This document shows, one piece after another, positions 1 to 7,938 of a stretch of 35,574 bases of DNA. The notes beneath the pieces are model-generated. The model saw nothing but the letters and a program-made list of their open reading frames with translations. It did no database searches and was not told where the DNA came from. The stretch covers positions 1 to 35,574 of the forward strand of contig UQRU01000010.1 of assembly GCA_900543475.1 (NCBI GenBank). Reading direction: 5' to 3'. A program made the position numbers and the translations under genes. This DNA comes from an uncultured Eubacteriales bacterium (GTDB lineage Bacteria; Bacillota; Clostridia; Christensenellales; CAG-138). Numbering within the stretch: the first letter of the stretch is position 1; every line of letters begins with the position of its first letter.

Positions 1-2544
1 GGCCCCCGTTGCCCCGGCAATGGCCACAAAGCCCCGGCCGTCGCCCCGGTCCACGAACCACTGGTAGCTGCTGGCCCTGCTGGCCCGCACCGACATGGTC
101 AGCGTCCCATGCTCAATAACGGACACCGTTTGGTTCCACACGGGCGATAGGATCACCGGCAGGTAACTGCCGCTGCCGCCGCTGCCGCCGCCAGAGGGCG
201 TGGGCTTTACAGCAGCAGGCCCAGAAACGGTAATGTTCGAGTCAGCTTCCTCGATCGCTTCCTTCGCTGCCTCCTCAGTCATATAGTACACATCCACGGT
301 TTCATTTTCGAACTGATAGGTGACTTTGTACACGGTTTGGCCCATGGTATCCGCCGCGCCGATATCGGTGTACTGGCCCACCCAGAAAGGCGTATCGGTT
401 TCTTTGTTGGTGACCAACTGGTCATACTGATTCTTTATATATTTCTTTACGTCGGTGGAGAACTTGCCTCCGGTGATGAAGCCGGTCACGTCTTGGGAAG
501 ATACCTCGCCGATAAATTCCCCGCCGGATACGTTCATCTTTACCAGTTTGATGGCATCCTCTTCATTTTCCTGCGGATTGCTCTCATAAATGGCCGCGCC
601 GCCGGTGAAGGTACCGCCATAAATGTTTATGTTAATTTCTTTCTTGGTATTATGTTGGGCTACCGCAATGGCCGCATTGTTGGTGGTGGTGCCGTTTTTG
701 TTAGGGGTTGAACCCGGCTCACCCTCACCGCCCGTTATTTCTGCGCCATCATATACATTCAGGGTACCGGCGCGCATTTCAATGCCGGTGAATCCCTCTC
801 CACCTGTCACGGTTGCCTTATATACGTTTAGCGTGCCGGTGCCGGGGTGGTAGATGGCGCAGGATTTAGACGTTACTTCTGCGCCGCCATGTAAGGTAAT
901 GGTGCTATTTTTAGTACTGCTACCGTTGGTCTGGATAGCGATATTTTTGTTGCCCGTTGCAATGGTGCCGGATACATCCAGGGTGTTGTTTGTGCCGCCA
1001 ATCAGGATGGTGCCTTCTACGGTAGCCCCTTCCTTTATGGTGATGGTATTCTCACTGGAACTCCCTTCGCATCTGATAGCAACAGCATCCGAGTCATTAA
1101 CAATCAGCTTTCCACCCCCCGTTGCTGAACTGTCTGTCAGCGTAAACGATTTCTTAGTATGTCTAATATCAAAGGCTTGCTCGCTACCGGTATAGGTATA
1201 TGTGTGCCCGTTCAGATCCAGGGTCCAAAGCTGGAAGTCCGCAACGCCAGTTTGCACGGTGGTATTCGTTGTATAGTTCTGGTTCAGTTTTACCGTGCTG
1301 CCAGATCTAGTTCTGGCGGCATTTATCGCAGCCGACACAGAGGTGTAGGGATATGAAGCGCCACCCCAAATAACGAAAGCAGCTGCATTTTCAACCTTTA
1401 CCATTCCCGTATACAGCGTACCTCCAGTAGAAAGCGAAGATGAAATCACTTCATATTTTGTCGCGTCCGCAGGAACAAAGAATCCAGGGGCCAGCGTTCC
1501 GCTGCCAGTAACGGTCACTTCAGCAATCTTCAGCGGCATACTCCCAGACAAAATTTTGCCCTCAGCTATTTCCAGCGTTAGCGTCTTCGCATTCCCGCTG
1601 AATTCTCCAAAATAGCTGCCACTGGGGTATGTGCAGAATACATCGTCCACAATTTGAATGGTTTTACCAGTAACATAATCTTCCTTAATCAAATCATAAA
1701 GATTATTACTTATAAGATAATATTTCTCCCCCATTTGTGCATAAGGTGATTCAGGGGTATCGCCAATTGTAACCCCTTCGCCATCAACTAAAGCGGCTTT
1801 GCCCTCAGCGAGCAGACCTATGTTGTCATCATCCCATTTGGTAAAGGTACCGCCGGAGATGGTTACATCTGCTGCATCATTAAAATAGATAAAACTTTGC
1901 TTACCCGGTTGAAATTCACCATCATGAATGTTAATTATTGCATCGTTTGAACGGCTTTGAAGCCGAATTGCATAATTCTTTGAAATAAACTTAGCGTTTA
2001 TTATTTCTACCTTGGGGGTGTTTGTTTTATTATAAATATATAGAGAAGAGGGGATCCCTCCTGTTGTTTCCAGCGTCACTCCCCCATCCAACGTCAACGC
2101 AGCACCATCTTCCACTATTACAGCACCAGAAGAAGAGCCAGTATTTCTGCTATTGCTAATCTTCCCGCCGCCGCCGGTCAAATTATCTGTTATTGTTACA
2201 GTAGCGTTTTCATCAATAGTGATCGTGGAGCTCATGTTCGCGGCTCCACTGATGGTTTTCCCATTCAAATCCAGGGTAACGCCATTCGGAAGCGTAACCG
2301 CTGCAGTTAGCGTCACATCTGTAAGCATGGTAATGGTAGCGGTCTCGCCAGGCTTTACCTCCGCCACCGCCGCTTCCAGCGTTGGGTATTCTATGCCGCC
2401 AATCGCGCAGACACCAGCCCCCAGCGGTTTTATTAACTCCAGCGACGCCAGGTTGGCTTCCGCCTGGGTAAGTGTTTCATAGTTCATGACCTTTGCCTGC
2501 TGCTCCAACGTGAGTTCGTTATAAGCTGCCCGGGCAGCGGATAC
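1..2544 (-). CDS. Large surface protein, part downstream of an in-frame stop (partial, runs off left edge)
   Basis: Reading the minus strand leftward from the TAG at 2545-2547, the same frame stays open to the window edge, about 848 codons with no further stop. The first residues (VSAARAAYNELTLEQQAKV) continue the helical segment that ends the upstream fragment, so this is the body of one protein. The next 500 or so residues are rich in short beta-strand repeats of the type LDLNGKTISG, VTISGGTF and INIYGGTFTGG, typical of right-handed parallel beta-helix (pectate-lyase-like) surface proteins. Near the left edge a Gly/Ser linker (SGGGSGGSGS) precedes an Ig-like segment (YQWFVDRGDGRGFVAIAGATGA). 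The C-terminus and any anchor lie outside the window. If the TAG is real, the first internal ATG is near 2487 without a signal peptide, so this part would probably not be secreted. It is either the back half of a pseudogene or is made by readthrough. Confidence 0.7.
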
Positions 2545-3027
2545 CTAAGCCTTGTACGCCTCCACTTCAAACGGGCCAGCTGTCATAGCCTCTTGTATTT
2601 CTTCGCTTGTTGGCAGGGCCGCGATCAAGTTGATCACCGCCTGGGCCTCCGCAGATACCTTCGGCGTAGTTGTGCCGCCGGCGGGCGTGGTGCCGCCGCC
2701 GGGCGTGGTGGGGGCGCCGTCATCGGGCGTGGTGGAGGCGCCGCCGTCAGGCGCGGTGGGGCCGCCGCCGGGCGTGGTTGTGCCGCTATCGGGCGTGGTT
2801 GTGCCGTCGTCGGGCGTAGTTGTGCCGCCGCCGGGCGCGGCGGGGCCGCCGCCGGGCGCGGTGGCGCCGCCATCGGGCGTGGTTGTGCCGCCGCCGGGCG
2901 TGGTGGGGGCGCTATCGGGCGTGGTTGTGCCGTCGTCGCCGCCAGTAGCCAGGGCGGTCATAGCCGTCATGGTAAAGACCATGGCCACTGCCAACAGCAG
3001 GGCAAGGAGCTTACGGGTTGTACGCAT
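2545..3027 (-). CDS. Signal peptide and Thr/Pro/Gly-rich N-terminus of the surface protein, ending at TAG
   Basis: The start at 3027 is preceded by GGAGGAA at a good distance; an ATG 12 codons earlier has no such site. The product begins MRTTRKLLALLLAVAMVF, a standard signal peptide with cleavage near ALA-TGG. A low-complexity stretch of TTPDGG and TTPGGG units (about residues 30-120) follows, then a short helical region (AEAQAVINLIAALPTSEEI) common in clostridial cell-surface proteins. The frame stops at TAG (2545-2547) after AYKA, and coding sequence resumes immediately in the same frame. The expected codon is probably CAG (Gln), one transition from TAG. Three other genes in the window end in TAG, so reassignment of the codon is unlikely. 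A nonsense mutation, a sequencing error, or translational readthrough remain possible. Confidence 0.75.
   Translation of the reverse strand: MRTTRKLLALLLAVAMVFTMTAMTALATGGDDGTTTPDSAPTTPGGGTTTPDGGATAPGGGPAAPGGGTTTPDDGTTTPDSGTTTPGGGPTAPDGGASTTPDDGAPTTPGGGTTPAGGTTTPKVSAEAQAVINLIAALPTSEEIQEAMTAGPFEVEAYKA
2668..2940 (-). repeat. In-gene GC-rich tandem repeat encoding TTPxGG units
   Basis: About 270 bp of degenerate 15-24 bp units (core GTTGTGCCGCCGCCGGGC on the plus strand) encode alternating TTPDxG and TTPGGG/APGGG motifs. It is a flexible, probably wall-spanning linker. The repetitive GC-rich sequence creates long open frames on both strands, which are not genes. Such repeats change length easily by slippage. 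Confidence 0.8.
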
Positions 3028-3102
3028 AGAAAATTCCTCCACGTGTTGAATGATTTTAGGCAAAAAATGGAAAAACGTTGTAAACCATATATATATATAT
3101 AT

Positions 3103-3131
3103 ATACTAGACGATTTTCTTGCTTTCGTCAA
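3103..3131 (-). promoter_or_regulatory. Candidate promoter of the surface protein gene
   Basis: On the minus strand TTGACG (3131-3126) is followed after 17 nt by TAGTAT (3108-3103). The -35 is close to consensus and the -10 matches 4 of 6. A GACGA/TCGTC inverted repeat lies in the spacer and overlaps the -35. An (AT)n tract sits just downstream (about 3088-3104). The leader to the start at 3027 would be about 70 nt. Confidence 0.5.
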
Positions 3132-3223
3132 GAATTTATGGAAGTTTTTTCCATAATTATGTAGAAAAAGATTGTGTTTTTCTGGGTGAATCCATTTTTT
3201 CCCTTATCCGGCTCCTATCCTTA

Positions 3224-3252
3224 AAATTAAAAAAGGCCCCTGCGGGCCTTTA
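3224..3252 (-). terminator. Rho-independent terminator after ribF
   Basis: On the minus strand the sequence reads AAAGGCCC-GCAG-GGGCCTTTTTT, a perfect GC-rich stem with a tetraloop and a T-run, 17-20 nt past the ribF stop codon. Confidence 0.85.
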
Positions 3253-3268
3253 TCTGTTCGATAGCCGT

Positions 3269-4174
3269 TTACGCTTCCAGCTTACGGATGACTTCATCCA
3301 TATAGGTACGGACCTGCTCGATATCCTTATCGATCTGCTTGCGCACCTCGTCCAGGCCGCCGGCGAACTTTTTGACCCCGCGAATGTATACGAATACCTC
3401 CAGGATCACCTGCCAGCCATAGATATCCTGGTCAAAGTTCAGCAGGAAGGTTTCCACGGTGGGGATGGGGATATCGTCGTCCGAGGGGCGCAGGCCGATG
3501 TTGGTCATGCCCCGGTAATATTTGCCGTCCATATGGGAGAGGGTGCCGTACACCCCATGGGGGGGGAAAATCTTATTCGGCGCAACGCCCAGGTTTGCCG
3601 TGGGCATACCGTGCTTACGGCCGGTCGCCTTGCCGTGGACCACCTCGCCCTGCATGATGTAGGTGCGGCCCAGCAGCTCCCGCATCCGGGGGAAGTCCAT
3701 GGCTTCGATGGCTTTGATAATGGCCTGGCTGGAAACCGGCTCCCCCGCAAAGCATACCGTGGGTACGGTCTCCACCGTAAAGCCGTAGGCTTCACCCAGG
3801 GCGGCCAGGGCGGCGGCGTCCTTGGCATCGGCGCCAATGGTCGCGTTCTCCCCCACCACCACGATTTTGGCGTGGAGGGCCTTGGCCAATACCTCCCGGG
3901 CAAAGGTTTCCGCGTCCATCGCCTCCATTTCCTTGGCGGGCGCGGATACCATCCATTCTACGCCGGTTCCCTCCAAGAGGTATTCCTTTTCTCTCTCGGT
4001 ATAGATCACAGGTTTTTCCGTTTGTGCAAAGCTCAAAAGCACCGGCGTAAGGTCCAGATGGGAGCAGAGCTTTTCTATCACCGCCTGATGCCCCAAATGC
4101 ATGCCGTCAAAATGGCCAAAGGCCACGCAGGCTGACATTGGCAGCGTCTCATTAAGGTTGGTAATATGCTTCAT
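3269..4174 (-). CDS. ribF: Divergent riboflavin kinase / FMN adenylyltransferase (RibF-like)
   Basis: RibF proteins phosphorylate riboflavin to FMN and adenylate it to FAD in the cytoplasm. The 301-residue product has the usual length. Its N-terminal nucleotidyltransferase motif GHFDGMHLGHQ is at about residues 19-29. The C-terminal riboflavin kinase domain has GKATGRKHGMPTANLG, GVYGT and VETFLLNFDQDIYG, keeping the expected catalytic Glu. Two N-terminal motifs are altered from what I recall of the family: the usual region around 'DFRFG' reads GENATIGADAKD, and the SSTxIR motif reads SSQAIIK without its Arg. FAD synthetase activity may therefore be weak, or this may be a second paralogue. AGGAGA lies 8 nt before the ATG. 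It sits alone between two terminators, not with the usual truB/rpsO neighbours, at the end of the Grd-like catabolic cluster. Confidence 0.88.
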   Translation of the reverse strand: MKHITNLNETLPMSACVAFGHFDGMHLGHQAVIEKLCSHLDLTPVLLSFAQTEKPVIYTEREKEYLLEGTGVEWMVSAPAKEMEAMDAETFAREVLAKALHAKIVVVGENATIGADAKDAAALAALGEAYGFTVETVPTVCFAGEPVSSQAIIKAIEAMDFPRMRELLGRTYIMQGEVVHGKATGRKHGMPTANLGVAPNKIFPPHGVYGTLSHMDGKYYRGMTNIGLRPSDDDIPIPTVETFLLNFDQDIYGWQVILEVFVYIRGVKKFAGGLDEVRKQIDKDIEQVRTYMDEVIRKLEA

Positions 4175-4226
4175 CGCGAATTTCTCCTGGTTTAAAATGC
4201 AAAATGATGGTTTTGCCTATTTGCGA

Positions 4227-4267
4227 ATATAAAGGCGGCGGCGCTACGGCGCACCGCATTCGCCGCC
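4227..4267 (-). terminator. Terminator-like hairpin after the permease remnant
   Basis: The minus strand carries GGCGGCG (4267-4261) and CGCCGCC (4240-4234) with extra internal pairing between them, followed by TTTATAT. It would end the catabolic operon before ribF. Confidence 0.55.
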
Positions 4268-4312
4268 GTCTAAGTCTATTGTGTCAAGCAAGTAAAAGAG
4301 GATTATCCGGGT

Positions 4313-5041
4313 TTAGTCTTTCTTCTTTAGATAATACGCCATGATCACAGCGCCTACAGCGTAGATGATGATGGTGAACAGCCACATGGTGCCGCCGCCG
4401 CTGAAGATGCCGGGGATATAGGACGCCGCGATCAGCACGATGGTCAGGACGGAAATGAAGTTTCCGCCGGGGGCTTTGTAGTTGCCCGCCTGATGGGGCA
4501 CCTTTTTCCGGGCGCAGATCAGGGATGCGCATACGATCACAATGGTGATGGCAGCGGACACGGAACCCAGGTTGACCAGCAGCTCAGTGAGGCTGGGGAA
4601 GCAGCTGAGGATCATGCACACGATGGCCAGCGTTACGGTGGCGGTGCCGGGAACGCCGTTCTTGTTCAGCTTGGCAAGGGACTTGGGCAGCATACCGCCG
4701 TCCGCCATGGAGGATACCGCGCGGGCGTTGAGGGAGAGCACTACCAGCATGGTGGTGAGCAGCGCCAGCAGGGCCGCGATGGAGATCAGCTTGGAAAGCC
4801 ACGGTACGGAAGCCAAAGAGGTGAAGGCAGCCGCAAACATGGGGATGAAGCGGAAGCCCGGGTTGTCGATGAGCAGCTGGGTGGTGATATTGCCCATGGT
4901 GGCAATGATCATCAGCAGGTACAGCAGCACAACCAGCACCATGGAAATGGCCATGGATTTGGGGACCGTCCGATCGGGGTTCTTTACTTCGCTCACCAGG
5001 AAGGCAATCGCCACAACGGAACCATAGCCCACCATCGCGTT
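4313..5041 (-). pseudogene. C-terminal half of an APC-family amino acid permease, fused to an alcohol dehydrogenase fragment
   Basis: The frame from about 5041 to 4313 encodes roughly 242 residues starting at MVGYGSVVAIAF. The segment SEVKNPDRTVPKS is the conserved loop after TM6 of APC amino acid/polyamine permeases. Six or so further hydrophobic segments follow, including MIIATMGNI, AALLALLTTMLVVLSL and FISVLTIVLIAASYIPGIF, ending in YYLKKKD. TM1-5 are absent. Upstream, without a stop codon, the same frame encodes the middle of a zinc alcohol dehydrogenase, so the permease has no start of its own except an internal ATG at 5035. This looks like a deletion that joined two genes, or a misassembly. 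Half an APC permease should not transport. What its intact parent carried cannot be told. Confidence 0.75.
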
Positions 5042-5789
5042 GGGGATGGCGGTGGTATTGAATACCACATCCGCGCCCCGGCCATCGGTGATCCCCTTGA
5101 CGAATTCCACAGGGTCCTGCTCCATGGGGTTGAGGGTGATGTCGGCGCCCAGGTTTTCCGCAAGGGCCCGGCGGGCGGGATCCACCTCGCTCAGGATCAC
5201 CCGCGCCCCCCCGGCGCTTGGCCAGCATCACATGGTATTGGCCCATGATACCCCCGCCGATGATGACCACGTCCTCGCCCAGCTGGATGTTGGCCCGGCC
5301 CACGCTGTGTACGCAGCAGGCCAAAGGCTCCGTCAAGCAGGCTTCCTCGTAGGAAAGGGTATCCGGGATCTTGAACAAGGACGCTGCGTCCACTATGATG
5401 TAATCGCACAGGCCGCCGGGGCCGGGAAGCAACCCTTCCCGCACCGGCTTTTTCTGGGCCCGCTCGCACATATTGGTGCGTCCGGTGCGGCAATAGTAGC
5501 ATTCGCCGCAGTTATACAGCAGCCGCACAGCTACCCGCTGGCCTTCTGCCCATAGCTTCGTATTGACCCCCGGTCCTAGGGCGGCGATCTCGCCGGCTAC
5601 CTCATGGCCGCCGGTGCAGGGCAACGGCATCTTGACCTCTCCCCGGAAAATACGCTGCTCCAGGGTGCATAGGGCAACTGCATGTACCTTTACCAGCACT
5701 TCGCCCCGCCCCAGATCCGGGGTGGTCAGCTCCAGGATCTCACAGGTCTTGGGGCCGGTGACCGCAGCTGTTTTAATCTGTATAGACAT
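5042..5789 (-). pseudogene. Zinc-dependent alcohol dehydrogenase (MDR family), frameshifted and 3'-truncated
   Basis: The start at 5789 has AGGAGG 7 nt upstream. The protein shows the MDR catalytic region (GHEVAGEIAALGPGV), the structural zinc cysteines CGECYYCRTGRTNMC, and the start of the NAD(P)-binding fold (DVVIIGGGIMGQYHVMLAK). At a run of seven C (5206-5212; G on the coding strand) one base is extra. Removing it gives KRRGARVILSEVDPARRALA, a normal continuation. The dehydrogenase homology then stops at NTTAIPNA near 5040, about 100 residues short of a usual 340-residue enzyme, and runs in frame into an APC permease. The intact family oxidises polyols, alcohols or threonine. Position directly after the aldolase (TAA then the Shine-Dalgarno) places it in the Grd-like operon. 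As read, it is non-functional. Confidence 0.8.
5206..5212 (-). other. Homopolymer frameshift site in the alcohol dehydrogenase
   Basis: Seven consecutive C on the plus strand. Deleting one base joins the N-terminal dehydrogenase frame to the frame that encodes the rest of its nucleotide-binding domain. The site is typical of a sequencing indel, but a genuine mutation is equally possible. Confidence 0.8.
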
Positions 5790-5801
5790 ACGCCCGCCTC
5801 C

Positions 5802-6587
5802 TTACTTGAGCATGGCCAGGGCATCGTCAGCGGATGCGTCGTCATGCACGATGGCGGCGATGGCGGCGCAGATCTTGGCGATGTTCTCGTGCCGGTAGAT
5901 GTTGCGGCCCATGATGATACCCTTTGCGCCGGCGTCCAGTGCGCCGCGGATGTTGTGGAAGATCTCCGCTTCGGACTTGGCTTTGCTGCCGCCCAGGACC
6001 AGGATGGGGGCATAGCAGCCCTCCGTCACCTCCCGGAACCGTTCGCCGCCTACGTACTCCGCTTTGATAAAGTCAGCGCCCAGCTCCACTCCTTGCCGGC
6101 AGGCATAGGCCATATTCTCAACCGACCGGGTGTCAATGCCCTCGTGTTTTTCAAAGCCGTAGGGCAGCGCCTCCACCCCTACGGGGAGGTTGTACCGGTC
6201 TGCCTCCGCAGCCAGCTGCGCCATGTACGCCAAGGTTTGCTCGTTATCCGTGGAGCCGGGATATGCCATGCACAACATGGCGTCCGCGCCCACCCGCACC
6301 GCATCCTCGGGGCGATAGAGCAGGCTGAGGGGGGTCATTGGCTTGCGCAGCACAGAAGCGCCGCCGTCCGCCCGAAGGATCAGACCGGCATTGCCAAAGT
6401 CCTTTTGGAAATTCCGGATCAGCCCATAGGTGGCCAGGAAGCCGTCCACGCCCCCGGCGACCGCCTCCCGGATCACATGCCCGGGATCCTTCAGGTCGGG
6501 TGAAGGCATCATGGCAGCGTGATCCATGGCCAGGACGAAGGAGCGGCCGTCTTTCTTAAAGATGTTGTTCATTCTGCGCTTCGTCAT
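5802..6587 (-). CDS. Class I aldolase, DhnA/LsrF family
   Basis: The chosen start (6587) gives 261 residues beginning MTKRRMNNIFKKDGRSFVLA and has AGGAAAGGAT upstream. A longer open frame to 6704 only overlaps the upstream gene. The TIM-barrel features of the DeoC/FbaB/LsrF group are visible: LAMDHAAMM near the N-terminus, GADFIKAEYVGG with the likely Schiff-base lysine, ILVLGGSKAKSEAE, and the phosphate-binding end AGAKGIIMGRNIYRHEN. Members cleave or form C-C bonds of fructose-1,6-bisphosphate, the phospho-AI-2 product, or related keto-phosphates by a lysine imine. It lies 28 nt after the GrdE-like gene and 12 nt before the alcohol dehydrogenase, so it is probably co-transcribed. The substrate cannot be read from sequence. 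No Lsr transporter or LsrK-like gene is adjacent, which argues against AI-2 metabolism. Confidence 0.85.
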   Translation of the reverse strand: MTKRRMNNIFKKDGRSFVLAMDHAAMMPSPDLKDPGHVIREAVAGGVDGFLATYGLIRNFQKDFGNAGLILRADGGASVLRKPMTPLSLLYRPEDAVRVGADAMLCMAYPGSTDNEQTLAYMAQLAAEADRYNLPVGVEALPYGFEKHEGIDTRSVENMAYACRQGVELGADFIKAEYVGGERFREVTEGCYAPILVLGGSKAKSEAEIFHNIRGALDAGAKGIIMGRNIYRHENIAKICAAIAAIVHDDASADDALAMLK

Positions 6588-6615
6588 AAAAGTGTATCCT
6601 TTCCTGGGAGGCGCA

Positions 6616-7935
6616 TCAATAGGCTTCAGCAAAGATCTTGCTATAGGCGCATTGATTGCCGCCCAAATATAAATGCGTGGTATTTTCCAGCTGCAAGGCT
6701 TCACGGGCCGGGGGGAAGAAGCCGCCGGATTCCTTGTTGAGCCGGAAGGTATCGCCGCCGATCGCCCGATCTACCGCAGCCAGCTGCACGGGTTTTTCGA
6801 TGGAGCTGCCGCTGCAAATGGCGTCCGCTTCCGGTACATCGTCCACCAACAGGATGCCCTCCGTGCCGTCCGCCCCGCCAAATTCAAAGGTAATGGTGGA
6901 GGCTTTGATGCCATGCTTTTCCGCTGTTTGAATGGTAAGCATGCCGTCCACGCAAGCGTTGCCGCCGCCTTCCCAAACCATCACCAAGCCTTTGGCCCCC
7001 AGCATCTGGGCCAACTTCACATTAAAGCTGGCGCAGCGCTGCTTATGCCAGTTGCTGGGATTGTGGCTCCTGCAAAACAGTACGCCTTTGAAGTTCAGGT
7101 CCTTGCCATGGCGCCGGTACAGCTCCAACAGGACCGGGTGGTTTACATGGAGATAGGTGGGCACCTTGAAGGCAGGCCATACATAGTTCCCGCTGACCAC
7201 GCAGCCATCCAGCATCTCGTTGGGATGGAGCACCGTGGGCACCATGTCGTCGATGGGCATACCGTAAAGCATGGTGTTGGCATAAGGGCCCTGGTTCTGG
7301 CATTGCCAAACCATCACCACCCCCGGCAGATCCGGGTTTTCCTCCTGGGTGGAGAATACCTCCTGCCGGTCCGGCTCCATACCCCGGGTCAGCTCGGCCA
7401 GATGGGTGGCGATCCGGATGGCGATAAGCCGGATGTCGTTATCGTATTCCATGGAGGACTTGCCCTCGTTCAGGTCGTATACGATCACCAGGTTGTGGGT
7501 CTTGGAGAAGGGGGTGTAGTCCGCATAGTAACCGGAAAGCTCGATGATCGCGTCCCGGGGATACAGCAGACCGCTGGAGGCGTTGGATTCATCCCAGGGC
7601 AAAGCGGCGCTTTCCATAACGGAAAAACCGGAAAGCATGTTGGTAACGCCCCGTCCTACCGTATAGGGCGTGCTGAAAAAGCCGGAATATTGTATGCCCT
7701 CCCCCGCCACCTTAACCATGGGGGCAATGGTATCCAGCACATGGATGATGCGGGCGTTTTCGCCTGGATGGGTGATTTCCAAGTGGAAGCCCCCCACGGT
7801 CTTGAAAAGGTCCGCTGTTAATGCCTGCAATTCTTTTTCGCAGACAGTAAGAATACCTTCCGCAAAGGAACATGTATCTCCAAAGCGGACGTCTTTTACG
7901 TCAAAATACTGACGGGTTAACTTCATATCGATCAT
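6616..7935 (-). CDS. GrdE/GrdG/GrdI-like component B subunit of a glycine/betaine reductase-type complex
   Basis: In glycine, sarcosine and betaine reductases this subunit pairs with the selenoprotein GrdB/F/H. In GrdE the proprotein cleaves itself at an Asn-Cys bond, leaving a pyruvoyl-type group. The 439-residue product has family length and landmarks: HPGENARI, the phrase YTPFSKTHNLVIV, the central DGCVVSGNYVWPAF, then HGKDLNFKGV, WEGGGNACVD and ATHL-type helices. At the position where I recall SGNC in GrdE, this protein has SGN-Y (Asn250-Tyr251, codon TAT), with the nearest Cys at 245. Self-cleavage may therefore be lost, and this may be a separate subfamily. GGAGG lies 8 nt before the ATG, inside the end of grdB, and the start is 3 nt after its stop, so the two are translationally coupled. 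The substrate is unknown. Confidence 0.85.
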   Translation of the reverse strand: MIDMKLTRQYFDVKDVRFGDTCSFAEGILTVCEKELQALTADLFKTVGGFHLEITHPGENARIIHVLDTIAPMVKVAGEGIQYSGFFSTPYTVGRGVTNMLSGFSVMESAALPWDESNASSGLLYPRDAIIELSGYYADYTPFSKTHNLVIVYDLNEGKSSMEYDNDIRLIAIRIATHLAELTRGMEPDRQEVFSTQEENPDLPGVVMVWQCQNQGPYANTMLYGMPIDDMVPTVLHPNEMLDGCVVSGNYVWPAFKVPTYLHVNHPVLLELYRRHGKDLNFKGVLFCRSHNPSNWHKQRCASFNVKLAQMLGAKGLVMVWEGGGNACVDGMLTIQTAEKHGIKASTITFEFGGADGTEGILLVDDVPEADAICSGSSIEKPVQLAAVDRAIGGDTFRLNKESGGFFPPAREALQLENTTHLYLGGNQCAYSKIFAEAY

Positions 7936-7938
7936 GGC

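Noticed and set aside
1..3027. Genome-wide reassignment of TAG to an amino acid
   Set aside because: At least three normal genes in the window (ending at 9316, 25298 and 25420) stop at TAG at sensible protein ends, and only one internal TAG was found.
2552..3156. Several overlapping open frames on both strands in the Pro/Thr repeat region
   Set aside because: They arise from the GC-rich repeat. Only the minus frame with a signal peptide and GGAGGAA site is credible.
3119..4135. Long plus-strand open frame (about 338 codons) opposite ribF
   Set aside because: It is antisense to a clear RibF with its own ribosome site and terminator. Its translation has no recognisable domain and reflects GC-rich codon bias.
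4950..5300. Insertion sequence or recombination site causing the dehydrogenase-permease fusion
   Set aside because: No transposase, terminal repeats or long direct repeats are visible around the junction.
5802..6587. AI-2 (Lsr) processing system
   Set aside because: The aldolase resembles LsrF, but no LsrK, LsrG or Lsr transporter is adjacent; the nearby ABC system is nucleoside-type.
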